Positions 1-8,356 of a DNA stretch of 12,966 bases are shown here, one piece after another (positions within the stretch are counted from its first letter, which is position 1; the number at the start of each line of letters is the position of its first letter). Source of the DNA: CAZUTK01 sp964623265. Its GTDB lineage: Bacteria > Electryoneota > B3-LCP. The position numbers were made by a program, and so were the translations under genes. The stretch lies in the NCBI GenBank assembly GCA_964623265.1, contig CAZUTK010000076.1:1-12966 (forward strand), given 5' to 3'. The notes beneath the pieces were generated by a model. The model was not told where the DNA came from. It was given only the letters and a program-made list of their open reading frames with translations, and did not search any database.

Positions 1-993
1 TTTCCGGATTTTCTCGTTCTGCTGAGAATATGGTGCGACGGTGGATCTGGCGTCGAAGACGTAGTTTTCGATGATGGGATCCAACTTCAGCTCGAAGACC
101 CCCCCTTGAATTTCCGCCATAAAAGAAGTCGCTTCTACGCCGCTTCCCCCCGAAAGCTGAAGCCGGATCAAAGTTCCTGCGGGCAGGTCGCTGAATCCGC
201 GGACCGACCCGAGATCCACCATGCACGTGGGATGAATGGGATACCCCGCCGCCTCCAGCTTCTGTCGAAACTCCAGATCCGTCAGCGCCGGGAGTGCGCT
301 GGCGCGGATCTGCTGGAATTTTGCTTTTAATTCGTTCGATCTGTTGCGGGAACGGATCTTCGAAATGAGATAGTTGACTTTGTTTTCTATCTCCTTGAGT
401 TTGTTCAGAATCTGTTGGGGGGTGACACCGCGATCCAAGAGGGATTCCTGCTGATTCAATGTTCTGGACCACTGGTTCATAGCCAGGATGATTTCCAATT
501 CAGCACTTTCGTCACGACTTCTGAGGATCAGATATATGGACATTAAGAATACGAACAGGGCGACACCCGCTAAAATCGCGATCTGTTTCCGAATTGGAAA
601 AGCGCGAATCTTCTTTCGTTTGATGTCTTGCTTTTTCGTTTTGTGCGGGGGAGGGGAAAGGATCGTCACCTCGTCTTCCGGGATGATGATGATTTCGTCG
701 CTGTCCTTCACTTCGCTCTCAGGTCTCGCCGCGTCTGCCGGATGGCTCGCACTATTCCAGCCGTCTTCCACCTCCACATCGGATTTTACGATGCGAGTCT
801 GCAACCCGGCTTTCCGCAGTTGGCGTTCGATGGATACCGCATCCGACAGGGGGATAGATGCCTGTACGACCATCGGAAGTTGTTTCAGACGTTTTTTCAC
901 TTCCGCCGTCCCCAGTCCGGACAGGGAGCAGATGAGATTCAGGACCCTTGGGTTGCGCGTCGTCTGAAAGATTTCTACGCTGTAAAACGCCAT
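1..993 (-). CDS. Membrane protein with N-terminal ribosomal L7/L12 C-terminal-like domain (3' end outside window)
   Basis: The frame is open from ATG at 993-991 to the left edge (331 codons, no stop), so the C-terminus is missing. Residues about 12-70 align without gaps to the C-terminal domain of ribosomal protein L7/L12: the GLG turn (26-28), E31, K33, P40, D51-A52, L59 and the AG pair (62-63) fall in register. An acidic linker with an IIII stretch (about 90-112) and a Lys/Arg-rich stretch (118-135) come next. One transmembrane helix spans about 137-157 (AILAGVALFVFLMSIYLIL). A polar, probably helical segment follows (160-250), then a beta-rich part. The basic side preceding the helix suggests that the L12-like domain is cytoplasmic and the rest periplasmic. 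The start lies 8 bases after the stop of the flavoprotein gene, so the two are probably co-transcribed; no clear Shine-Dalgarno is seen. The function is unknown. The L12-like domain may bind a protein partner or ligand, since nothing suggests a ribosomal role. Confidence 0.8.
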   Translation of the reverse strand, partial: MAFYSVEIFQTTRNPRVLNLICSLSGLGTAEVKKRLKQLPMVVQASIPLSDAVSIERQLRKAGLQTRIVKSDVEVEDGWNSASHPADAARPESEVKDSDEIIIIPEDEVTILSPPPHKTKKQDIKRKKIRAFPIRKQIAILAGVALFVFLMSIYLILRSRDESAELEIILAMNQWSRTLNQQESLLDRGVTPQQILNKLKEIENKVNYLISKIRSRNRSNELKAKFQQIRASALPALTDLEFRQKLEAAGYPIHPTCMVDLGSVRGFSDLPAGTLIRLQLSGGSGVEATSFMAEIQGGVFELKLDPIIENYVFDARSTVAPYSQQNEKIRK

Positions 994-1001
994 ATGCGGA
1001 T

Positions 1002-3692
1002 TTATTCGTTTCGCCGCGTTTCGTCGGCTTTCTTGTCCCCGGCACGAGAGCGTTGAAATGGATACAATATAATGGATTTTGTAATCTTTATCAAGAGTCT
1101 GATACTGCGGAATTCACCCATAATCGTCCGATAGGTTTGATGCGCCGAAACGCTGTTGAACAGCGCTCGGCGCAGTCTATCATTCCGGCGCGCTACGGCG
1201 AGGATGGGATTCAGTAGCCCCCAGTTAGAAAGCTTGAGCGCGGCGAAGCGCACGAATTTGCCGTAAGGGAGGTCGTTGGTGATGTCCTCGCATTTTGCAG
1301 TGAAGCTTACGAAAGACTTCCGGCTGATCCCTTCATCGAACATCGTGCGCGCCGCGCGCATTCCGGTGAGGATCGCGGTGTTGACACCTTTGCCTTTGAA
1401 GGGGCGCAAGAGTCCCGCGGCGTCTCCGATGATCACAAAGCGGTCTCCGTAGAAGCCGCGGGCGACCGCGATGGGAAACCGCCCCTTGAAGTAGGAGAGT
1501 TCGCGCGGATTCCAGGATTCGGCAGTGGGCAGGACGCTGCGGACGGCCGGCATCTCCAGAAATTTCTTCAGAGATTGCGCCGTGACCTTCGCCCCCGCCA
1601 CATTGATGGTCAGATGATTTTTCTTCGGTGTAACCGCACCGAATTCAATCTCGCGCAAGCGAGGCAGAAAGGCGTGGATGTGGTTTTCAAAACAGGCTAC
1701 GATCTTTTCGCCGGGATGGATTTTCGTCACGACGGAATCGAGATAACGGGGTGGACGATATGGAGTCGTTTTTGCGAAAATTCCGGCGGTGCCGGCATCC
1801 AAGCCGAAAGCGCCGACCACGACGTCCACGCGCCGGTTGTCCGTCTCCGAATAGATCATGACGGAATCCTCGCTGAACTCCAGATCGGTGACGCGGCTCT
1901 TCACGATTTCAATCCCGCGTTTCTTCGCCATATTCAGCATATAATTGTCGAAAGTGACCCGACGGACCGCGACGGATGGCTCTTCATCCCCCGGCAGAGC
2001 CAACTCCTGATCATCGGAATGGAGAACATATCCCGTGATGATTCTCTGCACCAGGTGATAGGGAAACGGAACGCCCAGCTCTTCTTGAAGGATCTGCACG
2101 ATCGGCGGTGAAAGCACCCCTACGCATTGATTGTAATGGGGTTGCGTCTCGAAATCTTTCCCTTCGTAAAGGACGACTTGCAGATTGATATTTCGGTCAG
2201 CGGCGAATTTTTTCAGCGCCAGAGCGCAGCCGACTCCTGCCGGACCGCCGCCGATAATGCCGACAATTTGCCCGGAACCGAGCGGACCCAAAGCATCTAC
2301 TTCCCGACAGACGGTGTTTCCGTCGTTGATCACCCCTTTCCCGATCGCGATTTTGCGCAGTATCACCCGCATCAGTTCCAGAACAAGGCGTAACTGGATC
2401 CGCGGGTTGAACAGTTTTCGAAGCACTGAACTGTAGTCTGCGTTTCCCGTAAATAAGTTCCAGAGGATGCGCACCATGCGCCGGCTGGAAATCGAGCGGC
2501 TGCGCCGCGCCAGCAGCGAAACCAGCCCAGCGGATAGAATTCGATTGTGAAAAACGATGTCGTAAATTTGGAAGATCACGCGCCCGGATCTGGAACTGTC
2601 CCGGATCCGCCGAATCGCACGGTTTAGATAACATTGCTTGAAATCTTCGGCGGAAATTCCTCTTTCGAGGACGCAATACGCCGCCGATTGCGCCGTATCG
2701 AAGGCGGACTCGATCCCGTTTTTATAGTAGCGGCTGAACGCCGCGTCCCCGATGACTACCAGACGATCTGTGAAGACGTTTTTCGCGGCGCTGACGGCGA
2801 TTTTGGGACGGCACATACATAAATGCAATCTGCTGACGGTCCCTTCCAGAAATTCCCGAATGCGAGGATGAAGCAGAACCGCCTCCAAATCCTTCATTCC
2901 GACGTCCCTTTTGCCGACGATGGAGAGGGTCAGGTGCTGTTTTTTGGGAGTAAATGCTGCGAATCGAATATCTCCCAGGTCCAGCGTAAAGGTCGTGATG
3001 CTGTGGCTTATCTTGCGCTGGATGAACTCCGCTGAAACCGGGATTTCGGCTTGAACGGTATAAACCATCCGCGGCGGTCGGTAGCCGAAGCCAAGCCGGG
3101 TGAGGAGCTGAAGGAACTGCGTGTTCAAGCCGCAGGCGACCACGACGAGATCGAATTCATAGGTTCGTTTCTCATCGCCGCAGATTAAGGTGACGCGATC
3201 TTCCGGAGCGTTCGGCAAGCGGATGTCGCGCACCATCTGCGGGATGATTTCCACACCGGCCGCACGGCAGCGTTCCAGCAGGAAATCATCGAAACTGATG
3301 TTTTCCTGCGAAGCTCGATCGCGGGGACCGTTGCCGCGATAGACGGTATAGATGGGGTATCGGCGACGGCGTCTGAAGAGGGAGATATTGTAATGGTCGG
3401 CGCTCAGGAGATATTTTTCGATTTCAACCTGCACCCGGTCCTCCGGCAGCTGCAAGCCGGCTCGAAAGAGCTTTTCGGTCAGTGTTTCAGAAAGCACGCC
3501 GGCGCACATATTGCAACCAGGCGGGCCGGTGAGCATGAAATCCTTGCCATCAAACAGAGTAATGGTGATTTTTCTGCTGCTTTTTATCGCCAGATTCTGC
3601 GCCAAGTAGGAGAAGAAAGTCCCTGCAGGGCCTGAGCCGATCACAGCGATTCGATCCCCGTCGTTCAGCTGCAGTCTCGGATGGCGATTCAT
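1002..3692 (-). CDS. Tandem two-domain FAD-dependent oxidoreductase, geranylgeranyl-reductase-like (FixC/GGR superfamily)
   Basis: This 896-residue protein consists of two complete flavoprotein modules in one chain; single-module family members are about 390-450 residues. Module 1 has the FAD dinucleotide-binding GSGPAG at 19-24, CNMCAGVLS at 60-68, RPPR at 205-208, TPKK at 248-251 and the second FAD motif GDAA at 315-318. Module 2 repeats the order: GGGPAG 481-486, CVGVLS 523-528, RPPR 646-649, TPKK 688-691, GDAA 756-759. Each ends in a basic helical tail. The family usually reduces double bonds in isoprenoid chains or hydroxylates aromatic compounds. The canonical GGR YxWxFP motif is replaced here by the TPKKxHLT segment, so the substrate is uncertain. 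The two modules have clearly diverged, pointing to an old fusion. The start is ATG with a weak GGCGG upstream. It lies 15 bases after the flippase stop and 8 bases before the L12-like gene. Reduction of a membrane isoprenoid is an inference from the family and the neighbouring flippase. Confidence 0.85.
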   Translation of the reverse strand: MNRHPRLQLNDGDRIAVIGSGPAGTFFSYLAQNLAIKSSRKITITLFDGKDFMLTGPPGCNMCAGVLSETLTEKLFRAGLQLPEDRVQVEIEKYLLSADHYNISLFRRRRRYPIYTVYRGNGPRDRASQENISFDDFLLERCRAAGVEIIPQMVRDIRLPNAPEDRVTLICGDEKRTYEFDLVVVACGLNTQFLQLLTRLGFGYRPPRMVYTVQAEIPVSAEFIQRKISHSITTFTLDLGDIRFAAFTPKKQHLTLSIVGKRDVGMKDLEAVLLHPRIREFLEGTVSRLHLCMCRPKIAVSAAKNVFTDRLVVIGDAAFSRYYKNGIESAFDTAQSAAYCVLERGISAEDFKQCYLNRAIRRIRDSSRSGRVIFQIYDIVFHNRILSAGLVSLLARRSRSISSRRMVRILWNLFTGNADYSSVLRKLFNPRIQLRLVLELMRVILRKIAIGKGVINDGNTVCREVDALGPLGSGQIVGIIGGGPAGVGCALALKKFAADRNINLQVVLYEGKDFETQPHYNQCVGVLSPPIVQILQEELGVPFPYHLVQRIITGYVLHSDDQELALPGDEEPSVAVRRVTFDNYMLNMAKKRGIEIVKSRVTDLEFSEDSVMIYSETDNRRVDVVVGAFGLDAGTAGIFAKTTPYRPPRYLDSVVTKIHPGEKIVACFENHIHAFLPRLREIEFGAVTPKKNHLTINVAGAKVTAQSLKKFLEMPAVRSVLPTAESWNPRELSYFKGRFPIAVARGFYGDRFVIIGDAAGLLRPFKGKGVNTAILTGMRAARTMFDEGISRKSFVSFTAKCEDITNDLPYGKFVRFAALKLSNWGLLNPILAVARRNDRLRRALFNSVSAHQTYRTIMGEFRSIRLLIKITKSIILYPFQRSRAGDKKADETRRNE

Positions 3693-3707
3693 AATCCGCC
3701 GGTATGA

Positions 3708-5189
3708 TTAATGATTTTGCAGCGCCGCCAGCCTGCGGCGGGCGCCGGCGATTTCCTCCGGTAAAAAGAAGCGGAAAGTTTGCAGCAAGACGAAGAACAA
3801 GGGGAGCAAGAGCAGTTTCAGCATCCAGTAAACCTGAAAAAACGGCAGCAAAGAAGCTCCGTAGATCACGCCGGCGCAGAGAATGAGAATCCAGACGCGT
3901 TTCCATTCATAGGGGATGAAATAATGTGGTTGAATCAGGAAGTAAAGGAGCGCCGCGAGAGTGAAATACGCGAGGAATGTCGCCCAGGCGGCGGCCATCA
4001 TGCCGAATATAGGGACGAAGATTAAATTGAAGCCGACATTGACCAGCGCCGCTGCACCGGTAACCAGCGGCATTAAACCGGTCTTCTTCTTGATGTACAC
4101 GCCGACCATGAAATTCGCATAGGCGCCATTCGCAATATGCGCCAGGAGAATGATGGGGAACACCTTCAATCCCGGCCAGAAATCCTCGCTGATGAGAGTC
4201 CCCACGATGGGGAGCCGCGTTTTCATCAGGGGTTCGACAGTGAAGGCGAGGAGCAGAAACAAGGTGCCGGTGACGAGCAGAAAATAAGTGAAGACGCGGG
4301 CGAAGGTCTCTTTCGCGTTCGGTTTATCCGCAATGCTGAGAAAAAACGGCTGCCAGGCGAAGCGGAACCCCATCGTCACCACCGCCATAAAAAGACCCAG
4401 CTTGTACCCGGCGCTGTACAAACCGACGACCGTCAACCCCACCAGCAGTTCGAGAATCTTTCGATCTGATAGTTCCACCACCATCACAAACAGCTGAGAG
4501 GGGACATTCGGAAGACCGAATCGGAAGAACTCTCCGAAGTGTCGCAAGTGAAGCGAAAATTTCGTGTTTCTGAAGATCACGGGCAGAAGCAAAACAAGCT
4601 GCAGCGAGGAAGCGATGAAATTCGCCTCGAAAATGCCCATAATGCCGCGCTGAAATACGGAGAGAAAGATCACCGTCAAGCCGACGTGAACAACCGCTCC
4701 CAGAGTTTTCAACCCGATGAAGGGAAGCGATTTTTCTACGGATCGCAGCCAGAGGTAGGGAAAGGTACCCAGCGCATCCGCGAAGAGGATCCCGGCGCTA
4801 AGAAGAATGATATACGAAGCGTCCGCCCCGAGATCCGCCGGATTGGCGAAGATGAGCTTTGTGATTACACCCGTGGAGAGACCGATGAGAACGGAAAAAA
4901 GACTCGATGTCGCCAAGGATGACCAGATGATAGTGCTGAAGATCTCCTCGCGTTTTTTCTCGTCCTTCTCCATAATATAGAACCGCAAGAAGGCGATGTC
5001 CGCACCGTAGAGATAGATTACTAGTGCGATGGAGATGAAGGTGTAAATGAGCGTCACTGCTCCGTATTGTTCCGGGGAGAGGTAGTGTGTCAGATAGGGC
5101 AGGAGGATGAAGCTGACGATCCTGGAGAGAACATGCCCCAGACCGTAAACTGCAGAGTGTTTAAGGAGACGTCGTATCTGAGGAAACAT
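3708..5189 (-). CDS. Oligosaccharide flippase, Wzx/MOP superfamily
   Basis: This is an integral inner-membrane protein of about 493 residues with roughly 12-14 hydrophobic helices. It is predicted to flip undecaprenyl- or other polyprenyl-linked saccharides to the periplasmic face. The N-terminus is typical of the Polysacc_synt/Wzx family: a short basic amphipathic segment, then YGLGHVLSRIVSFILLPYLT, then LSPEQYGAVTLIYTF. A characteristic second-half element is FRFGLPNVPSQLF, followed by the LYSAGYKLG loop. ATG at 5189 was chosen because it puts the RRLLKHSAVYGLG segment right at the N-terminus, as in homologues. An in-frame TTG at 5207 would add six residues; neither start has a convincing Shine-Dalgarno. 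The gene follows the beta-helix gene by 27 bases (9 with the TTG start) and precedes the tandem flavoprotein gene by 15. No glycosyltransferase or polymerase gene is visible in the window, so the cargo cannot be named. Confidence 0.88.
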   Translation of the reverse strand: MFPQIRRLLKHSAVYGLGHVLSRIVSFILLPYLTHYLSPEQYGAVTLIYTFISIALVIYLYGADIAFLRFYIMEKDEKKREEIFSTIIWSSLATSSLFSVLIGLSTGVITKLIFANPADLGADASYIILLSAGILFADALGTFPYLWLRSVEKSLPFIGLKTLGAVVHVGLTVIFLSVFQRGIMGIFEANFIASSLQLVLLLPVIFRNTKFSLHLRHFGEFFRFGLPNVPSQLFVMVVELSDRKILELLVGLTVVGLYSAGYKLGLFMAVVTMGFRFAWQPFFLSIADKPNAKETFARVFTYFLLVTGTLFLLLAFTVEPLMKTRLPIVGTLISEDFWPGLKVFPIILLAHIANGAYANFMVGVYIKKKTGLMPLVTGAAALVNVGFNLIFVPIFGMMAAAWATFLAYFTLAALLYFLIQPHYFIPYEWKRVWILILCAGVIYGASLLPFFQVYWMLKLLLLPLFFVLLQTFRFFLPEEIAGARRRLAALQNH

Positions 5190-5216
5190 GCCAGATCTAT
5201 ATCGCAAGAGATGGGT

Positions 5217-6680
5217 TTATTTAACGAGCGTGCAGAGCCGTGCGTCGGATTCCGTCCCAGCGAGCAGCCGAATGACGTAATTGCCGGAAGGAGTGTCCAC
5301 CGCCGACCAGACGATGTCATTTCTTCCCGGACGAAGATTGCCTCGCCAGATCAGGGCGGCGAATTCACCCTTGACCGACCATGCTTGCACAATTGCCGGC
5401 GCCGGTTTCGCCGCTTGAATGTGCAGCGTGAGCGCAGGATTGAAGGGATTGGGATATGCCGCGACGATCTGGAAGGAGACAGCCGGGGGAACGGACTCGC
5501 GCGGAGTTATTGGATTTTGATGAAAGTACAACGCCCCCATATCGGCGCGCGTGCCGTCCGGATCCAGAGGATCATCAGGGCTGCCTGCATCAATGCAGGG
5601 GGATGATTCCTGCAGATGAAAGTCGCGGTTTGCGTAGGAAAGATACTGAGGGTTTTCGGTGATGGATCCGGTGCCGGCGGCGCAGCCGGAATAATTTCCG
5701 GCGGAGTTCTGATAAGCGTCGTTGTACTGCAGAAAGCTCGGGCTCGACTGGCAGAAGAACCCCCAGCTGTCGTTTCGATCCACGATGGAGCTGCTGACCT
5801 GGATGCTGCCGCCGAAACTGAACACCCCGTATCCGGCATTGCTGCTGATCGTCAATTGATTGGCGGTGAAAGTCGTGGAATTGAGAAAGATACCGTGGTT
5901 TTCGTTATCGTGGATGAGGCAGCCGGATGCGCCCAGCTGGCCGGCCTGGACTAAGTTGATCCCCTTGAAGCCATTATTGGCGATCTCTACGTTGGTTAAA
6001 TAACAGCCGGTGATCTGAAACCCATCAATGCCTGAACCGCTGTTATTGCCGATATACCCGCCGTTGATTTCGATCGTGCCGGGACCGCTGGCGTAGATTC
6101 CGTTGCCGCTGCCGCCGGTGTGATACGATATTTCGCACTCCAGAAGATTCAGCGAACTATTATCCAACGTGATTCCGGATCCGCTGCTGCTGGTGACGTT
6201 GCACAGCGCCATCGTGATGGTCGCATCCTGGCCTCGGATCGGCGAGAGCTCCTGATTCTTGATGAGGCTGTTGTCAAGGGTGACGTGACAGGCATTCGCC
6301 CAGACGGCGCGTTCGCCGGATTCGATGTGGCAGTAGCGCAGAGTGGTGGAATCCCCCCAGGCATGGTCGTACTTGATATATTTCCAGAGGCCTGGGGTCT
6401 GACCTACATGAGCGACAAAACGCACGGAATCCTCGATGTTTCCATATGCGCACATTCCACCCAGGACCGTAATGGAGAAATCGCCGGTGAAGCGCACATC
6501 CACGCCGGCGGTGATTGTCAAAAAGTGGTTGGAAGGAACGACGACATCACCGACCACCAAATAAGGATTCCCGCTTGCCTCCCAGATGCCTTCCACATTT
6601 CCGGACACGGTAGTCTGCGGCGTCGCGTCCTGAGCCGGAAACAGGCTCATACAAAGCATCAAGACCGGAAAGAATCGCAT
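5217..6680 (-). CDS. Secreted right-handed parallel beta-helix protein with T9SS-like C-terminal sorting domain
   Basis: This is a 487-residue exported protein. An N-terminal signal peptide (about 1-18, MRFFPVLMLCMSLFPAQDA) is visible. Residues about 40-350 are short repeats rich in Gly, Asn and Ser with alternating hydrophobics (for example SGSGITLDNSSLNLLECEI and NHGIFLNSTTFTANQLTI), the pattern of a parallel beta-helix of the NosD/pectate-lyase type. The motif CIDAGSPDD...DPDGTRADMGALYF at 362-386 is common at the end of such helices in FCB-group candidate phyla. The C-terminus carries YPNPFNP at 409-415 and ends SGNYVIRLLAG...LVK, the layout of a type IX secretion or FlgD-Ig-like sorting domain of about 80 residues. 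No catalytic residues can be assigned. Such proteins bind or cleave polysaccharides or serve as surface structures. ATG at 6680 follows an AGGCGG ribosome-binding-like sequence and lies 20 bases after the peptidase stop codon. Confidence 0.87.
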   Translation of the reverse strand: MRFFPVLMLCMSLFPAQDATPQTTVSGNVEGIWEASGNPYLVVGDVVVPSNHFLTITAGVDVRFTGDFSITVLGGMCAYGNIEDSVRFVAHVGQTPGLWKYIKYDHAWGDSTTLRYCHIESGERAVWANACHVTLDNSLIKNQELSPIRGQDATITMALCNVTSSSGSGITLDNSSLNLLECEISYHTGGSGNGIYASGPGTIEINGGYIGNNSGSGIDGFQITGCYLTNVEIANNGFKGINLVQAGQLGASGCLIHDNENHGIFLNSTTFTANQLTISSNAGYGVFSFGGSIQVSSSIVDRNDSWGFFCQSSPSFLQYNDAYQNSAGNYSGCAAGTGSITENPQYLSYANRDFHLQESSPCIDAGSPDDPLDPDGTRADMGALYFHQNPITPRESVPPAVSFQIVAAYPNPFNPALTLHIQAAKPAPAIVQAWSVKGEFAALIWRGNLRPGRNDIVWSAVDTPSGNYVIRLLAGTESDARLCTLVK

Positions 6681-6700
6681 GATTCCGCCTTTTATATCTA

Positions 6701-8329
6701 CTATTGACCGTATTTTCTGCCCGTCCCTGCAACGTTTTGGATGCCTGGGTCGAAAGTAATGCGCTGTTTCGCTTGAGCCAGCTGGTAAACCATCTCAGCT
6801 GTCAGTTGGACGACTCGGGTCATCTTCTCAAAATTCAATTTATCCACAGTGTCGCTTGGCTTGTGATAATCAGAGTGAAAACCGGTGAAGACGAAGACGG
6901 ATGGAATCCGCAGGTCGTGGAAATGGATGTGATCGCTGGACCCGCTGAAATGCAAAACCGGCTCCAGAATCAGATTCAATTTCTGAGAGCGGTTGGCTTC
7001 CATGGCGATGTCCGCCAGCAGCGGGGACTGCCCGGAATAGAATATCATCAGGCCGTTGGGTTCAGGCGGAATTCCCGGGTCCATCATAGCTCGAAACTGG
7101 GTGGAAGCGTCTCTGCCGATTTCATCGAGGTTGACGGCGGCGACGATCTGATCCGCTGCGACAGGCAGATGGCGGGTGAAGTATAGCGCTCCCAGCGTGC
7201 CGTCCTCTTCTGCGCTGGTGGAGAGGAAGATCACTCCGCGACGAAGTTTTTTTCGTTCCGCGGAAAAAGCTTTTGCTAAGTTCAAGAGACCCGCTGTGCC
7301 GGACGCATTGTCGTCCGCTCCGTAATGGATTATACCGCCTTCGGTTCCGACGTGATCATGATGCGCTAAAACGATGATCACTTCGTCACTTTTTCCCGGG
7401 ATATAACCGACGATGTTGGCGGTAGAGTCTGCATGAACATCGCGAAAGCGAATGCTCAAGGTGACCAGCACATCGGACAGCAAGCGTGGATCCGGCTGGA
7501 AGCGATCGTCAATGCCGCGCTGATATGCGGCGAGATCGAAGCCGGTGCCGAGAAGAGCTTCGGCGGCTTCCGGCTTGAGATACACGACCGGGAAGGCTTC
7601 CGTATGATCGGCGAGCTGCAGAATTTCCCGATCTTGATCCGCGATGTATTTTTCCAATGTTTTCTCGATAGGCGGAAGATCGTTATTGGGCGGCTGTATA
7701 ATTAGGAGACCCAGCGCACCGAGCTCCTGTGCCAAGCGCACTTTGACGATGGGATTCGAGTACTTTGTGGGGCGGGCGCCGTTGAAGGCCGAAGCGGAAT
7801 CCTGCTCTTGCGGTTCGCGGTTGAAGATCAACAGGAATTTTCCGCCGGGATCTGCGCCGCGGAAGTCGTCGTAGTCAAATTCCGGAGCGCGGATGCCGTA
7901 ACCGGCGAGGAGCACCGGCGCGGTGATATCTCCGTCGGACCCTCCCCGCGGGAAGAAGAAGATCTGATGATTGGGTTCGAATTCCCAAGTTTGACCGGCA
8001 CTCCGGACGACCATACGGGATCGGCTGTAATCTGCACGGCTTACGAGCAAGGGAATCCTCTGATAATAATCCGGTGCATCATCGAATGCGGACAACCCGT
8101 ATTCAACGAATCGGGCGGCGATATAACGCTCCGCAATTTGCGAACCCAACCCTGGAGCGTCGCGACCCTGCAATTCCGGGGAAGCCAGAAATTCGACGTG
8201 AGCCTTCAGTTCCGCGGTGGAAATGCTACGGCTGACGGCAGGTCCCGCCGATGCGGTCTCCACGGTGAAACTGCCCGCCGCAATCAGGAGGGCGCTTTGG
8301 ATTGAGACGAGGAGAAAAAGTCGCTTCAT
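6701..8329 (-). CDS. Secreted M28-family zinc metallopeptidase with PA domain
   Basis: This 542-residue protein has an N-terminal signal peptide (about 1-28, MKRLFLLVSIQSALLIAAGS, cleavage near ASA). A lid-like segment (35-130) is followed by a protease-associated insert (about 135-260) and an M28 di-zinc peptidase domain (about 300-520). All expected metal and catalytic residues are present: H323 in LAHHDHVG, D339 in GADDNASG, catalytic E374 and ligand E375 in SAEEDG, D402 in NLDEIG, and H489 in HSDYHKPSDT. The family removes N-terminal amino acids from peptides or, in some members, has carboxypeptidase or glutaminyl cyclase activity. The complete site predicts an active aminopeptidase in the periplasm or outside the cell. 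The gene sits between tusA (27 bases upstream) and the beta-helix gene (20 bases downstream). The biological link to a sulfur carrier and a flippase is unclear, and the substrate cannot be read from the sequence. Confidence 0.92.
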   Translation of the reverse strand: MKRLFLLVSIQSALLIAAGSFTVETASAGPAVSRSISTAELKAHVEFLASPELQGRDAPGLGSQIAERYIAARFVEYGLSAFDDAPDYYQRIPLLVSRADYSRSRMVVRSAGQTWEFEPNHQIFFFPRGGSDGDITAPVLLAGYGIRAPEFDYDDFRGADPGGKFLLIFNREPQEQDSASAFNGARPTKYSNPIVKVRLAQELGALGLLIIQPPNNDLPPIEKTLEKYIADQDREILQLADHTEAFPVVYLKPEAAEALLGTGFDLAAYQRGIDDRFQPDPRLLSDVLVTLSIRFRDVHADSTANIVGYIPGKSDEVIIVLAHHDHVGTEGGIIHYGADDNASGTAGLLNLAKAFSAERKKLRRGVIFLSTSAEEDGTLGALYFTRHLPVAADQIVAAVNLDEIGRDASTQFRAMMDPGIPPEPNGLMIFYSGQSPLLADIAMEANRSQKLNLILEPVLHFSGSSDHIHFHDLRIPSVFVFTGFHSDYHKPSDTVDKLNFEKMTRVVQLTAEMVYQLAQAKQRITFDPGIQNVAGTGRKYGQ

Positions 8330-8356
8330 ATGGATCGGGAGTGAATCTTACCGGGG

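Noticed and set aside
752..1045. A 97-residue minus-strand frame overlapping the start of the L12-like gene
   Set aside because: It is out of frame with both real neighbours, has a shadow-like composition (Arg, Gly, Thr rich), and overlaps the end of the flavoprotein gene.
488..1056. Two overlapping plus-strand open frames (159 and 142 residues)
   Set aside because: They lie opposite the membrane protein with the L12-like domain, which has a coherent domain, transmembrane helix and operon position. The plus frames look like antisense translations.
1575..2111. A 178-residue plus-strand frame opposite the tandem flavoprotein gene
   Set aside because: It is antisense to the second FAD module and resembles no protein family; the minus frame carries all the motifs.
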